NCBI RefSeq assembly: GCF_030812875.1
Contig: NZ_JAUSTN010000006.1
Location: 95,449 to 159,448, forward strand
DNA: 64,000 nt
Reading direction: 5' to 3'
DNA from: Peptoniphilus_B koenoeneniae
Lineage (GTDB): Bacteria; Bacillota; Clostridia; Tissierellales; Peptoniphilaceae
Both the position numbers and the translations under genes were made by a program. The first letter of the stretch is position 1; the number at the start of each line of letters is the position of its first letter. The notes beneath the pieces are model-generated. The model was not told where the DNA came from. It searched no databases and worked only from the letters and a program-made list of their open reading frames with translations. Positions 8,407 to 17,381 of the stretch are shown one piece after another.

Positions 8407-8716
8407 TTTTCATCACTCCTTTCTTCTTCGGAGTCTTAGGGTTCTCCCTAAATATTTCAAATTTGAGTTGTCAAATTTCAAGCCTACTTTTTGGGTGTGG
8501 TCAGAAAGTATATGCTTGCTATCTCACTGAAAATAATGCTTTTACTAATAAGCTCTTATGACTATCACAGAAAAGACATATGAACCGCTATAATCAATTT
8601 ATCTAAGAAATCATGTTTTTTCCTTTTCTACAAAAGTTTAAAAGTTGTCGCTACCACTACCCCGCTACCTTTTATGCCTGGTAGCAAAGTAGCGGTAGCG
8701 GACTTTTTCAAAACTC
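8407..8716. other. Noncoding region, probable origin of transfer and/or replication
   Basis: No gene is seen in this 310-bp stretch between the helicase stop and mobC. By position upstream of mobC it is the best candidate for oriT. Its left part is AT-rich; its right end holds the symmetric repeat array at 8651-8700. Confidence 0.4.
8651..8700. repeat. Symmetric iteron array GCTACC x2 / GGTAGC x2
   Basis: GCTACC occurs at 8651-8656 and 8665-8670, and its complement GGTAGC at 8681-8686 and 8695-8700. Both pairs are spaced exactly 14 bp start to start, around a 10-base centre. The inner and outer units extend to an 8-bp perfect inverted pair at 8663-8670 / 8695-8702. Confidence 0.75.
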
Positions 8717-10107
8717 TTAGAATGGTATATCTTCAGCATTAACCTCCACAAAATCTGTATTAATATTTCGTTTATAAAACTTCTTGCTAACCCGAACCAC
8801 TCCGTCAATTCTTACCTTCTTACTTTTTACAGATGGTTCAAGTCTCCATTCATCTATCATCTCGTTTGCCATTAGTTCTGAAAACACTTTTTCATTTGTT
8901 TCAGGATACCTGCTCGTAAACTCGGCAGAACACAACAAATTCGGTGTATCGGACTTTGTAGTTTTCCATTCCATGAAGTCAAAGAAGTTTTGGACATGCC
9001 TGTTATCGCTCTTATGTGTTTGAATAACAAAATCCAAATCTGAACGCAACTCTTTCGGCAAATAGAAATCATGAAGTTTATTTTCATAAAGATAGACAGC
9101 TTCTGCAATCGCCCCTTCAAAATCCTGTTTTATGATTTCCTCATGTTCTTTTCTTGTGATAGTTTCCAATACTGGATATTTTTCAGGATCATACATTAAC
9201 GGAATTTGTATATTTTCAGCATTAACCTTTACGGGTAAATACCTTCTTTCTCCTGAAAAATCTCCTAAAAATGTTGCATCATTTGTAGTCGCAATCAGTA
9301 TGCAGGTTCGTTTTACATCTGTTGAAAATCGTTCATATGGAAGTCTTACTGTACTTGTCCTTGCAGATATAAACAACTTAGCTTCATCAGCACTTTTTGC
9401 ATTTCTAAGAGCGACAAATTCTTCAAGCTCAACAACAATCTTTCCCACCAAATTACTGATGGCATCTTTCCCTTTTATATTGTTTAGCGAGCAATACCAT
9501 TCGGGAAACAGTGCCAGTTTTTCAATAAATGAAGTTTTTCCAACACCCTGCACCCCCGTAAGAACCATCAGTTCATCAAACTTACATCCGGGATTAAACG
9601 CTCTTTTTACCATGCCGACCAAAATATGTTGCATAATCCAGGAATTTAATTTTGTATCCTCTGCTCCAAGATATTTCGGTAGCAGTTTTGAAATATATTC
9701 TTGCCCGTCGTAGTGTAACGATTCCATATACATCGCCGGTAAATTGATTGACCTCTTGTGAGCAACAAAGAGAACTGCATCTTCCATACGATTTTAGAGT
9801 ACTTAATTCCAAATTCTCTTTCGATTTCAACTCCAATGATATTTGTCATATGGTCATTCCATTTTCGTATTTCTAAATCAGTGCTTTTTTCGCCTTTTAA
9901 CTTTCCGTAAAAACAAATAGTTCGACTGCAAGTGTCAAAGAAAATATATCCTGATAAAATATCTTGTTCTTTACAAAAACAGGGATTCACTAACACAGTT
10001 ATGAGATTGGTTGCTGTACTTTTGACTTGTCCTTTTTCTGTGATTGCAAGCTCACGATCTACATAATCGCTAAGCTCCACATCATCAAATTTAAGCCAAT
10101 TATTCAA
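8717..10107 (-). pseudogene. VirE-family replication helicase/ATPase, frameshifted
   Basis: The downstream part (8717-9787) has the VirE-type P-loop ATPase with Walker A GVQGVGKTS and the later motif CILIATTNDATFLGDFSGERRYLPV, typical of mobile-element and phage replication helicases. The upstream part (10107 to about 9790) holds the N-terminal domain and ends in EREFGIKYSK. The two parts are in different frames. Adding one A to the run of four (9792-9795 on the plus strand, T) restores SKNRMEDAVLFVAHKRS and a single protein of about 463 residues. This is a one-base deletion in a homopolymer, real or a sequencing error. It overlaps the primase gene by 8 bp. Confidence 0.8.
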
Positions 10108-11032
10108 GCAAATACCCTCCTTTACTTCTGTGATAGTTATAATCCCAATACCTCTTATTTCCTCCCTGTATCACTTTTGAAATACTGTCTTCCAAGTATT
10201 TCAGATATCCTTTTTCCGTTCTTCTTTTGCTGCGATCGCCAATGCGATTAAGTGCAGATTTCAAAAATAATTCTTTCATCATTTCTGCATTTCCATGAGT
10301 AAAACTGTTTAGAAAAAGAAGTAACGAAAAGTCATCTTTACTGGCATCTCCGCTGGTGTATGAGCCTTCAAACAATGCTCTTACCATTGCGTTATACCTG
10401 CACATCATTTCTATAACCGTATTACTGTCAGGAACACATTCAGCTGCTTCCTGATACTTTCTAATAATTTCTCTAACACTTCTTTTGGGTGAAAATAGCT
10501 TGTAGTATTTATCCAACTCCTTTTGTTTCAAAAGAACTTTTTCTGCAATAAAATCATTAAATTTATAGATATTACTGGTCATGGCAATACATCTGTTTTC
10601 TTGATACATCTCCACTTTTTCAAGTTGGTTATTAAAGTTCTTTTCTATTTCTCCCTTTGCAAAAATGTGTATTCCCATTCCCGATTGTGAAATTTCTACA
10701 TAAGTACCATTGAAGTCATTTATAAACATATCCTGCTTTTTATTATCTACACTGTCCAAGTCGATACACACAAACGGATCATCCCTGCTTAACACAAAAG
10801 ACAATCCGTCACAACTACTACTTTCTATATTATTAACTGCTGTTTCAAAATCTCCCCATTGTTCTTTATTATTCCAGTCATCAGATTTTAAGGTAATCGG
10901 ACTTACAGGAAGCTTCAGTATTTTTTCCTTCCCTTTCAAATCCTGTTTTCTGATTTTCTTAAACCATAACCACTGTTTGTATTCTCTTAATTCCATTGGA
11001 ATATTTCGCAAGTAATTTTCCTTGTTAATCAT
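10100..11032 (-). CDS. Mobile-element primase-polymerase-like protein
   Basis: The protein of about 310 residues matches the N-terminal primase-polymerase type found with VirE helicases in phages and mobile elements. LREYKQWLWFKK opens the domain; FVCIDLDSVDN near residue 90 supplies the acidic metal ligands and ISQSGMGIHIF the conserved histidine strand. A helical domain follows. The ATG at 11032 has GGAGG five bases upstream and is preferred over TTG at 11044. With the following helicase it would start replication of the element. Confidence 0.8.
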   Translation of the reverse strand: MINKENYLRNIPMELREYKQWLWFKKIRKQDLKGKEKILKLPVSPITLKSDDWNNKEQWGDFETAVNNIESSSCDGLSFVLSRDDPFVCIDLDSVDNKKQDMFINDFNGTYVEISQSGMGIHIFAKGEIEKNFNNQLEKVEMYQENRCIAMTSNIYKFNDFIAEKVLLKQKELDKYYKLFSPKRSVREIIRKYQEAAECVPDSNTVIEMMCRYNAMVRALFEGSYTSGDASKDDFSLLLFLNSFTHGNAEMMKELFLKSALNRIGDRSKRRTEKGYLKYLEDSISKVIQGGNKRYWDYNYHRSKGGYLLE

Positions 11033-11138
11033 CGTAACCTCCAATCTTTATATTGCTGATGGAAGTACAATCTGATAAAATAATCTTGTCAGGGATGAAA
11101 TACCAAGTTGTACTTTCATCTTGCCTTTAGTCATTTGG

Positions 11139-11588
11139 CTAAAGGCTTTTTTCTTGTATTGCCACCTCTATTATTTCAGTAATCATTTTCAATTCATGCC
11201 TATAACTCGCATCCAATTCTCCATATTGCTCCACTCGTTTCAGTTCCGATAGAATTTCCTGTAACTCATTTTTACAACTGTCTATGACATTTCTTGTAGC
11301 AAATATCTTTACCGGAGCATCAAGGATTGCATTGGTCATATAATCCTGTCTGCTGAGTCCGGACATCGCAATCTTTTTGAAAATAAGCTCCCTATCTTTT
11401 CGATTTGTTCTGAATGCTATGGTTACATCCTTTTTCCTGTGATTAGCAAATCTCTTACCTTTGTCTCGTTCCTTTTGTTTTCTTTCCTCTTCCAAAGCTT
11501 GCCATTCTTCTTTACTCAGCAAGTTTTGTGGCTTTTTCTTTTTACGATTAACCGCTTCATCATAGTTTGGAAATTTCGGTGCTTTCAC
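11139..11588 (-). CDS. Putative DNA-binding mobilization accessory protein
   Basis: This 149-residue basic protein starts at GTG 11588 with GGAGG upstream, and overlaps the end of the integrase gene by 29 bp. The first 55 residues are very rich in Lys and Glu. Then DVTIAFRTNRKDRELIFKKIAMSGLSRQDYMTNAIL resembles a ribbon-helix-helix region as in MobC-type proteins, followed by a helical tail. I cannot name the family. It may assist the relaxase or the integrase. Confidence 0.6.
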   Translation of the reverse strand: MKAPKFPNYDEAVNRKKKKPQNLLSKEEWQALEEERKQKERDKGKRFANHRKKDVTIAFRTNRKDRELIFKKIAMSGLSRQDYMTNAILDAPVKIFATRNVIDSCKNELQEILSELKRVEQYGELDASYRHELKMITEIIEVAIQEKSL

Positions 11589-12663
11589 TATACTCTCCCT
11601 CCTTGTCCAATTTATCAGCCATATCCACCTGTTTATTGGGGAACATATGGCTGTAATCCATCAACACCTTTATGCTTTCATGTCCTGTTCTCGCTGCAAT
11701 GTCAACAGGTGTAAAACCCATTTCTATAAGCAGCGATATATGGCTGTGTCTCAATGCGTGAAGCTTGATTTTCTTAACTTTCGACTTTTTTATTCCTCGC
11801 TCCATTTCCTTATTGAAATATGTTTTGCATTTTGGAAAGATTTGTTCATCTTCCGAAAAATATTCAATTTTCAGGAAATAGTCTTTAAGTTCCCTGATTA
11901 AAAAATCAGGAAGCATAATTGTTCTTTTGCTTTTCGGTGTTTTCGGATCGGTAATAACTTCTTCTCCGTTAATTCTCTGTGCTGGTTTACTTATCCTCAT
12001 TGTCTTTTTATCAAAGTCAAAATCAGCTTTTGTTAATGCTCTAAGTTCACCTAATCGAATACCTGTCCAATATAGAATTTCAAAAGCATAAAATGAAATA
12101 TCCTTGTCCTTAACAGCTTCTATAAACTGTAGGTATTCCTCTTTTGTCCAAAATTCCACTTCCTCATCGCTTCTTTGCTTTCCTATTCGCCCTGTTACTT
12201 TGCACGGATTTTGCCTTAATCCATAATACTTGACTGCATGGTTGAACATACAACTAAGCTGTGCGTGAATGGATTTAAGATAGGTTGGCTTATAGGCTTC
12301 TCCTTCCGCATTTTCAATGTTTAAGAGTACATTATGCCACTTCTTTACTACAACCGGCTTAATTTCACTCATTTTCATACCGCTGAAAAACAATAAAATC
12401 TTTGTTCTTATCATATGTTCTTTTATCATCCAAGTATTTAACCTTATTGTGCCTATGACATCAGCCTTATAGAGTTCAAAATAATCTTCAAAGAACATAT
12501 TGAGTGAACCGGACATCTTTACCGTGAAATTTTTCTCGTAAGTAATTGCCTCTTTCTTCGTTTCAAAGCCTCTTTTCAGCTTTTTTCTGCTCTGTCCGTC
12601 CCAATCCTTATAATAGAATGAAGCGAACCATTTCCCGCTTTTTTCGTCCTTATATGCAGGCAT
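11560..12663 (-). CDS. int: Tyrosine integrase, Tn916 type
   Basis: The 367-residue protein has the layout of Tn916-like integrases: an N-terminal arm-binding domain (GKWFASFYYKDWDGQSRKKLKRGFETKKEA), a core-binding domain and a C-terminal catalytic domain. The catalytic residues are in TGIRLGELRAL (Arg), HALRHSH (His, Arg), GHESI and the nucleophile Tyr in LMDYSHMF. It excises and integrates the element. The start overlaps the excisionase stop by one base. It shares the domain layout of the integrase at 14847-15929 but is clearly a different protein. Confidence 0.93.
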   Translation of the reverse strand: MPAYKDEKSGKWFASFYYKDWDGQSRKKLKRGFETKKEAITYEKNFTVKMSGSLNMFFEDYFELYKADVIGTIRLNTWMIKEHMIRTKILLFFSGMKMSEIKPVVVKKWHNVLLNIENAEGEAYKPTYLKSIHAQLSCMFNHAVKYYGLRQNPCKVTGRIGKQRSDEEVEFWTKEEYLQFIEAVKDKDISFYAFEILYWTGIRLGELRALTKADFDFDKKTMRISKPAQRINGEEVITDPKTPKSKRTIMLPDFLIRELKDYFLKIEYFSEDEQIFPKCKTYFNKEMERGIKKSKVKKIKLHALRHSHISLLIEMGFTPVDIAARTGHESIKVLMDYSHMFPNKQVDMADKLDKEGEYSESTEISKL

Positions 12664-12848
12664 TATTTTCCCTCCTTCGCTTTGTAGATTTGTTCCATAA
12701 AATATTTCTTATTGATTCTTCCCCTAAGGACAAGAAAGCCGTGTTCAGCAAGCTGCTTATTCATATCTCGGATGATTTTATAAGCTTGTTGCTGCGATAT
12801 ATTTAGTAAATCGGCAACTTCATTTGAAGTAAGAAATAATTTCTCCAT
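12663..12848 (-). CDS. xis: Excisionase-like DNA-binding protein
   Basis: The 61-residue protein MEKLFLTSNEVADLLNISQQQAYKIIRDMNKQL... is a winged-helix/MerR-like domain typical of excisionases, placed directly before int and overlapping it by one base. The ATG at 12848 is used because the longer frame from 12878 runs through the ribosome site. It resembles the protein at 17179-17364 along its whole length, so both elements use the same kind of small regulator. Confidence 0.8.
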   Translation of the reverse strand: MEKLFLTSNEVADLLNISQQQAYKIIRDMNKQLAEHGFLVLRGRINKKYFMEQIYKAKEGK

Positions 12849-13025
12849 CGGACTTTCCTCCTTTCTTTTCAGAAACATATTTGTTTCTATTTCTATTTTA
12901 GATTACAAGTATCTTTTTTGTTTCTGTCAATACTTTTTTCTAAATTTTATTTTTCTATTGTATTTTGCCTATTTTAGATTATATTATTAAAGAGAAACAA
13001 ATTTGCTCCTAAGGAGGTGTTTAAA

Positions 13026-13562
13026 TTGAGTTTGGGTAAATTGATAAAGAAATTCCGTGAATTAAGAAGAATTACTCAAAAGGCGTTAGGAGACAGAACA
13101 CATTTAGATGATGTGAGAATCAGACAGTACGAACTTGATATTCGTACTCCTAAAGATGATGTCTTGGAAAATATTTCTGATGCACTCCATGTAAATAAAG
13201 ATTATTTGAAAGAACCTGATTATCCCTATACAGAACATGATTTAATGCGGTTTTTATTTAAGCTGGATGACAGTATTGAAGTGAATATACGACCTGTTAT
13301 TCTAAATGATGAAGATCCTGAATATACTACCACAGGCATATATTTCGGCAGCGAAGCTATTCTCAGAATCCGTAATATGCTTGAACAGTGGCAGGAAATG
13401 AAGGAAAAATATGAGAATAATGAAATTACGAAAGAAGCCTTGCAGGATTGGAAGGCAAACTACCCTGACAGCTTAAAAAAAGATTACGTTCCCTTTGAAG
13501 AAAGCAATGTGAAATTCTATAAAAGCGGTATCAGTGCAAAAATTCCACCGGATATAAAATAA
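13026..13562 (+). CDS. XRE-family repressor of the mobilizable element
   Basis: The protein of about 178 residues has an N-terminal helix-turn-helix (LGKLIKKFRELRRITQKALGDRTHLDDVRIRQYELDIRTPKDDVLENISDALHV), then a domain of unknown fold. The start is TTG at 13026, with AAGGAGG at 13011-13017; a GTG at 13017 lies inside that ribosome site. It is transcribed away from xis-int, and the gap between them is the likely operator region. It probably controls excision and mobilization genes. Confidence 0.85.
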   Translation: MSLGKLIKKFRELRRITQKALGDRTHLDDVRIRQYELDIRTPKDDVLENISDALHVNKDYLKEPDYPYTEHDLMRFLFKLDDSIEVNIRPVILNDEDPEYTTTGIYFGSEAILRIRNMLEQWQEMKEKYENNEITKEALQDWKANYPDSLKKDYVPFEESNVKFYKSGISAKIPPDIK

Positions 13563-13570
13563 GCACAGAA

Positions 13571-13622
13571 AAAGCACATAACTGAAAGATTTTTAGGTCT
13601 TAAAGTTATGTGCTTTGTTTAT
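13571..13622 (+). terminator. Strong hairpin after the repressor gene
   Basis: A perfect 13-bp stem AAAGCACATAACT / AGTTATGTGCTTT (13571-13583 with 13604-13616) with a 20-base loop, followed by GTTTATTT. It starts 8 bases after the stop codon. Confidence 0.85.
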
Positions 13623-13688
13623 TTCATATGATTATTCAGAAATACTCAAATCCGTAGATATCATTTTAATCAAAGTTTTATACGGATT

Positions 13689-14483
13689 TTACTCACTATC
13701 ACATTTAATATCATCTAATACTTCTATATCGATTACAGTTTCATCATCCATCTTTTTATAGTATTCAACACTTGCTAATTCGCTAGATGCTAAATATTTC
13801 CTAAGTTTTTCTGACATGGGCTTAAAAGTAACAAAAGTCAACCCACCAGATACGGCAGCACCTAAAACAGGAACACCTTTTGCAACTCCTCTTGCAAAGA
13901 TTTGCTTTGTCATTTGAACACCTAATATAGTAGCCACCTTTTTTACTATAGGATATATTACTCCTTTTGTTAGTGCTTTCTGTGGGAGTTTTTTTACAAC
14001 CTGTTTTGCCACTTGAGCTGCTAATTTGTTTACGGTATTTACTGCTCCATTTACGCCAAACATTATGCCGACAAATAAAGTAAGTAAATTTTTTGTTTCC
14101 TCGTTCATTTCTTTAGAATCAAGACTTAAATCATGCCAACCATAAAGGTATATCAATTTTTGAAGTATACGGAGAATATGTCCAAAATATTGAGATAAGT
14201 CAGCTGGAACTGTACCTATCATAATAAATCCACCCGGCAATCCCGCTGCTGCTGATAGAGCAGTTACCTTTGTCGTTTCTGCTGTTATACAACTTTTAGC
14301 AATTTTATTAATATCTTCTACACATATTCCAGCATATGCCGGATTATATTGAATCGCCTTCTCCACAGTCTCTTGACTATATCTATCTCGTAGTTCTTTC
14401 CTGAGAAATAATTCGCGGTCAATCTTAACCATTGGAAGCTTTGCACTCTCTACAAGTACTGCTTCAAATTTTATATTCTCCAT
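13689..14483 (-). CDS. EcsC-family protein, cargo of the mobile element
   Basis: The 264-residue protein shows the EcsC-family pattern: an alternating hydrophobic central region with SAAAGLPGGFIMIGTVPADLSQYFGHILRILQKLIYLYGW, then several Ala/Gly-rich hydrophobic stretches (GIMFGVNGAVNTVNKLAAQVAKQ, VPVLGAAVSGGLTFVTFKPM). No signal peptide is visible. The function of the family is not settled, although members are common on mobile elements. AAAGGTG lies upstream of the ATG. It is a stand-alone gene between the repressor and the attachment site. Confidence 0.7.
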   Translation of the reverse strand: MENIKFEAVLVESAKLPMVKIDRELFLRKELRDRYSQETVEKAIQYNPAYAGICVEDINKIAKSCITAETTKVTALSAAAGLPGGFIMIGTVPADLSQYFGHILRILQKLIYLYGWHDLSLDSKEMNEETKNLLTLFVGIMFGVNGAVNTVNKLAAQVAKQVVKKLPQKALTKGVIYPIVKKVATILGVQMTKQIFARGVAKGVPVLGAAVSGGLTFVTFKPMSEKLRKYLASSELASVEYYKKMDDETVIDIEVLDDIKCDSE

Positions 14484-14670
14484 TATATACTCACCTTTTT
14501 AACCTTTCCAATAATCTAAATTAAAATGCAGACTTTGAGAATAATCTATTTCATTATGATTCACATCTAGTATCTTCTGAAATCCCATACTCAGGTTCAA
14601 CAACTCCCTTTCAGACCTACTTTTTCTTACTTTTAGTATCAAAATAGTATCACTCAAGAGTTTTTTGCTC

Positions 14671-14711
14671 CTATAAAACGCTGAAATACTGTATTTTCAA
14701 CAGTTTTATAG
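14671..14711. repeat. Long inverted repeat beside the attachment site
   Basis: CTATAAAAC (14671-14679) pairs with GTTTTATAG (14703-14711), and inside it TGAAATAC pairs with GTATTTTCA with one bulge. It lies 21 bp left of the 13-bp guaA-derived core. The rest of the 14484-14846 gap is AT-rich with no gene. Confidence 0.55.
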
Positions 14712-14731
14712 CATAAACATATTTATTACTC

Positions 14732-14744
14732 TATTCCCATTCAA
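14732..14744. repeat. Attachment core duplicated from the guaA 3' end (far end of element)
   Basis: TATTCCCATTCAA, identical to 23332-23344 at the end of guaA, where it encodes IEWE-stop on the minus strand. This copy has no guaA gene beside it, as expected of the distal attachment site after integration into a gene end. Confidence 0.75.
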
Positions 14745-14838
14745 CAAATATATACTTTTTATATAATCTTAATGTGTATTTTAAGCTATTTTATTTTTTA
14801 TTACCTAACATTTTTTATCATAATATACCTTATTTTAA

Positions 14839-14861
14839 AATTATTGTTACGATTTTGTTAC
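14839..14861. repeat. Subterminal repeat, left copy (possible integrase arm site)
   Basis: A 23-bp stretch, AATTATTGTTACGATTTTGTTAC, matching 23259-23281 with one mismatch in the same orientation. It contains two TTGTTAC units 11 bp apart and overlaps the integrase stop codon. Confidence 0.65.
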
Positions 14862-15929
14862 GCTTAAATTTTCCATTACATTAAGTATCTTATCATCATT
14901 AGGGATCATGTGAGAATAAATATTTAATGTAGTTGATACTTTTTCATGTCCTAACCTCTTACTTAAAGCTACTATGTTTATACCCTCATTTAACAATAAA
15001 CTTGCGTGAGAGTGTCTTAGATCATGGATTCTAATTTTATTAAGATTATTTCTTTTACAAATATTAGTAATACCATGTTCAAATTTGTGTTTAGTACAAT
15101 TAAAAATTCTATCATCTGGATCTGGTTTATAAAATAACTTCTTATAAGCTTCTATTTCTTCAATCACACTACTAATTATAGTGATCTTCCTAATACTCTT
15201 CTTTGTTTTAGGTTCAGTTATTACGTCTTTACCATTAATACGTTGATAGGATTTATTAATATTGATCATATTGTTTTTAAAGTCTATATCGCTCCAGGTT
15301 AAGGCTAATAACTCACCAATACGGCAACCGCTCCAATATAAAATATTAAAGCCTAAATGAAGCGTTTTATCTTCTACAAGGTTAATAAATGTGTTAAATT
15401 CCTTTAGGCTCCAGATCTCTTTTTCTGGTGCGTGCTTCTCCCCTATTGTTCCCACTTTATGAACTGGATTGTTTTGTAAATTATGAAATTTAACAGCATA
15501 ATTAAAGATCGCTGTTAGTTGATTATTAATTGTTTTTAAATAAGTAGGTGCATAAGGCTTATTTGTACTATGATTTAAAGCTGATAACAATGAATTTTGC
15601 CATCTTTGTATTTCTATTGAGCCTATTTCACTTATTTTCATATCCTTAAAGTATGGAAGTATTTTATTTTCTGTAATATATTCTTTATTTGTTAGTGTAT
15701 GCTCTTTAATTCTTGGTTTCATATCTTCAAGATACATTTTATAAAGACTTTTAAAATTCATTTCAGGGTTAAACTTTATATTATTTAAAAAGTTTCTTTC
15801 GAACTCATCGGCTTCTTTTTTCGTGCTGAAGCCTTCTTTTTTCTTTTGCTTAGTTTCACCATCTAAATTTACATATCGAAATGAACAATACCACCTGTTA
15901 GGATCGTTCTTCATTCGTTTACTTGTCAT
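14847..15929 (-). CDS. int: Tyrosine integrase of the satellite-like element
   Basis: The 360-residue protein has an N-terminal arm-binding domain (NRWYCSFRYVNLDGETKQKKKEGFSTKKEA), a core-binding domain and a catalytic domain with Arg in SGCRIGELLAL, HDLRHSH, GHEKVS and the nucleophile Tyr in LNIYSHMI. AAAGGAG stands before the ATG. It sits at one end of the element, about 100 bp from the 13-bp core. Its stop codon is part of the subterminal repeat, so the site it probably binds overlaps its own gene end. Confidence 0.94.
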   Translation of the reverse strand: MTSKRMKNDPNRWYCSFRYVNLDGETKQKKKEGFSTKKEADEFERNFLNNIKFNPEMNFKSLYKMYLEDMKPRIKEHTLTNKEYITENKILPYFKDMKISEIGSIEIQRWQNSLLSALNHSTNKPYAPTYLKTINNQLTAIFNYAVKFHNLQNNPVHKVGTIGEKHAPEKEIWSLKEFNTFINLVEDKTLHLGFNILYWSGCRIGELLALTWSDIDFKNNMININKSYQRINGKDVITEPKTKKSIRKITIISSVIEEIEAYKKLFYKPDPDDRIFNCTKHKFEHGITNICKRNNLNKIRIHDLRHSHASLLLNEGINIVALSKRLGHEKVSTTLNIYSHMIPNDDKILNVMENLSVTKS

Positions 15930-16091
15930 AATATCTCCTTTATTAAATTGTTACCAGGCTTAAAATTTGGGGTCAATTTCAAGCTTTTATTTTTTTTTAG
16001 TATAATTGCATTAGTTTAAATTTAAAGACGCTTAGAAAGGCTGTCAGGACTTCAGATTTAATTAAAAAAATAAATTCCATAAATATCATCT

Positions 16092-16784
16092 TTAAAAAGG
16101 TATATCATCTAATTTTGTATTTATATGTTTTAAATTAATTTCATCTAAATCATTTATTAAATCTTGTAGAAAAGCTCCCTTGTTTGAGTCTTCATTGCCA
16201 GATGCTAAATCATATAACAAAGAAAGATCAGTATTTATAGTTTTATAATCATCTGCTATTAACTCTATTTTTTCAATAAAAGGAAAAGTAATATAACCTA
16301 ATTTAAAAACAAATAACTTATGAGAAATCGCCGTTTTATAAATTCCATACCAATTCTCACCTACTTTCAAAAGAAAAATAGTGTTTATAATATCTGTTTC
16401 TAAACTTTCGCCAGTTTGAAAATAGTAAGATATTTCTTGTTCGTTCTTATACTTAGCTAGTTCCTGGACTAATTCGTTTAAGTCAAAGTTTATATTTTCA
16501 TTTGGATTATTCGGAGATATCCAATTTACTTTATTATCTTCTGTTAATTCTATGAGTTTCTCAATAATAATAGCACTTTTACTTTTAGAACCTTCATAAA
16601 AATATGAAATGTCTACATCTAAAATTTCAGATAGTTTTTTCAATCTTGTATTTGGAATATTTTTTATATCTCCATTTTCATATTTTGATAGAGTCCCTTG
16701 AGTAAGATTCATTTCATCAGCAATCTCTTGAAGTGTTAATCCTTTTTGTAATCTAGCCTGTTTTATTTTTTCACCTATATTCAT
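16092..16784 (-). CDS. CI-like repressor (XRE) of the satellite-like element
   Basis: The 230-residue protein has an N-terminal helix-turn-helix (IGEKIKQARLQKGLTLQEIADEMNLTQGTLSKYENGDIKNIPNTRLKKLSEILDV) and a C-terminal domain without the Ser-Lys pair of S24 peptidases. It is therefore probably not self-cleaving like LexA, and relief of repression would need another signal, such as an antirepressor. It is divergent from the Cro-like gene across a 169-bp control region, the classic lysogeny switch layout. Confidence 0.88.
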   Translation of the reverse strand: MNIGEKIKQARLQKGLTLQEIADEMNLTQGTLSKYENGDIKNIPNTRLKKLSEILDVDISYFYEGSKSKSAIIIEKLIELTEDNKVNWISPNNPNENINFDLNELVQELAKYKNEQEISYYFQTGESLETDIINTIFLLKVGENWYGIYKTAISHKLFVFKLGYITFPFIEKIELIADDYKTINTDLSLLYDLASGNEDSNKGAFLQDLINDLDEINLKHINTKLDDIPF

Positions 16785-16861
16785 GACAACCTCCTTAAAC
16801 TAATTATAAATATTCTTATGAGTAATATCAAGAAATATTATTTATTTTTCAATAAAAACTA

Positions 16862-16889
16862 TTGACAAGGAATATATTAGGAATATAAT
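16862..16889 (+). promoter_or_regulatory. Promoter of the early (Cro-like) operon
   Basis: TTGACA at 16862-16867, a 16-base spacer and a perfect TATAAT at 16884-16889. It faces the Cro-like gene at 16954. Confidence 0.85.
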
Positions 16890-16892
16890 AGT

Positions 16893-16913
16893 ATTAAGAA
16901 TAATATTCTTAAT
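16893..16913. promoter_or_regulatory. Operator palindrome in the lysogeny switch
   Basis: ATTAAGAAT-AAT-ATTCTTAAT: two perfect 9-bp arms just after the -10 box, over the expected start of transcription. A partial copy (ATATTCTTATGAGTAATAT) lies nearer the repressor gene. Likely bound by the CI-like or Cro-like protein. Confidence 0.7.
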
Positions 16914-16953
16914 GAAGAATTTATTCATATTGTTGTGAAAGGGGGTTAAATTT

Positions 16954-17163
16954 ATGAATGATATCAATTTAAAATTAAATAAACACTTGATAAAGAAGAA
17001 GTTAATAGAGTTAAATTTAACACAAAATGAATTTGCAAATAAAAATAATATTGCTCAATCTACATTATCAAATGTTTTAAATGGAAGGCAAGCAACCACA
17101 AAAACGTTAAATAAAATAGCTAATGGATTAGGTATATCAGTAGTTGATCTATTAGAAGATTAA
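16954..17163 (+). CDS. Cro-like XRE regulator
   Basis: The 69-residue protein is a lone helix-turn-helix domain (KKKLIELNLTQNEFANKNNIAQSTLSNVLNGRQATTKTLNKIANGLGISVVDLLED). It is the first gene of the rightward operon, after a consensus promoter and a GGGGG ribosome site. By position opposite the CI-like gene it is the Cro counterpart. Confidence 0.88.
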   Translation: MNDINLKLNKHLIKKKLIELNLTQNEFANKNNIAQSTLSNVLNGRQATTKTLNKIANGLGISVVDLLED

Positions 17164-17178
17164 AAAGAAGGTGAAATA

Positions 17179-17364
17179 ATGGCTACATTAGTAAAAGTAG
17201 ATGAAGTTAAAGAGCTTCTAAATGTTAAAGAAGGTAAAGCATACCAGATCATGAAGAGGCTAAACAAGGAACTTGAAGAAAAAGGGTTCATAACTATTCA
17301 AGGTAGAGTTCCAATAGACTATTTAAAAGAGAGGTTTAATTTATGTGATGAAGATGTCAATTAA
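17179..17364 (+). CDS. Small winged-helix protein, probable excisionase
   Basis: The 61-residue protein LVKVDEVKELLNVKEGKAYQIMKRLNKELEEKGFITIQGRVPIDYLKERF matches the Xis-like protein at 12663-12848 residue for residue in its pattern. AAGGTG precedes the ATG. It follows the Cro-like gene by 15 bp, so it would be made on induction, when excision is needed. A purely regulatory role is also possible. Confidence 0.75.
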   Translation: MATLVKVDEVKELLNVKEGKAYQIMKRLNKELEEKGFITIQGRVPIDYLKERFNLCDEDVN

Positions 17365-17381
17365 TAATTTAGTTAGAAATA

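Larger units (their letters stand above)
6531..14731. mobile_element. Decayed integrative mobilizable element (approximate limits)
   Basis: The genes relaxase, mobC, VirE-type helicase, primase-polymerase, integrase, excisionase and repressor lie together in the order usual for Firmicutes mobilizable elements, followed by an EcsC-family gene. There are no type IV secretion genes, so transfer would need a helper. Two genes are broken. The right limit is set where the guaA-derived core of the neighbouring element begins; the left limit is uncertain, and the restriction locus could be cargo. Confidence 0.6.

Noticed and set aside
10665..10685. ATTCCCATTC as a third guaA-type core
   Set aside because: Only ten bases match, and it lies inside the intact primase gene.
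14570..14620. tRNA 3' end fragment (GGTTCAACAACTCCC) as an attachment site
   Set aside because: No matching acceptor or anticodon arms and no second copy seen.
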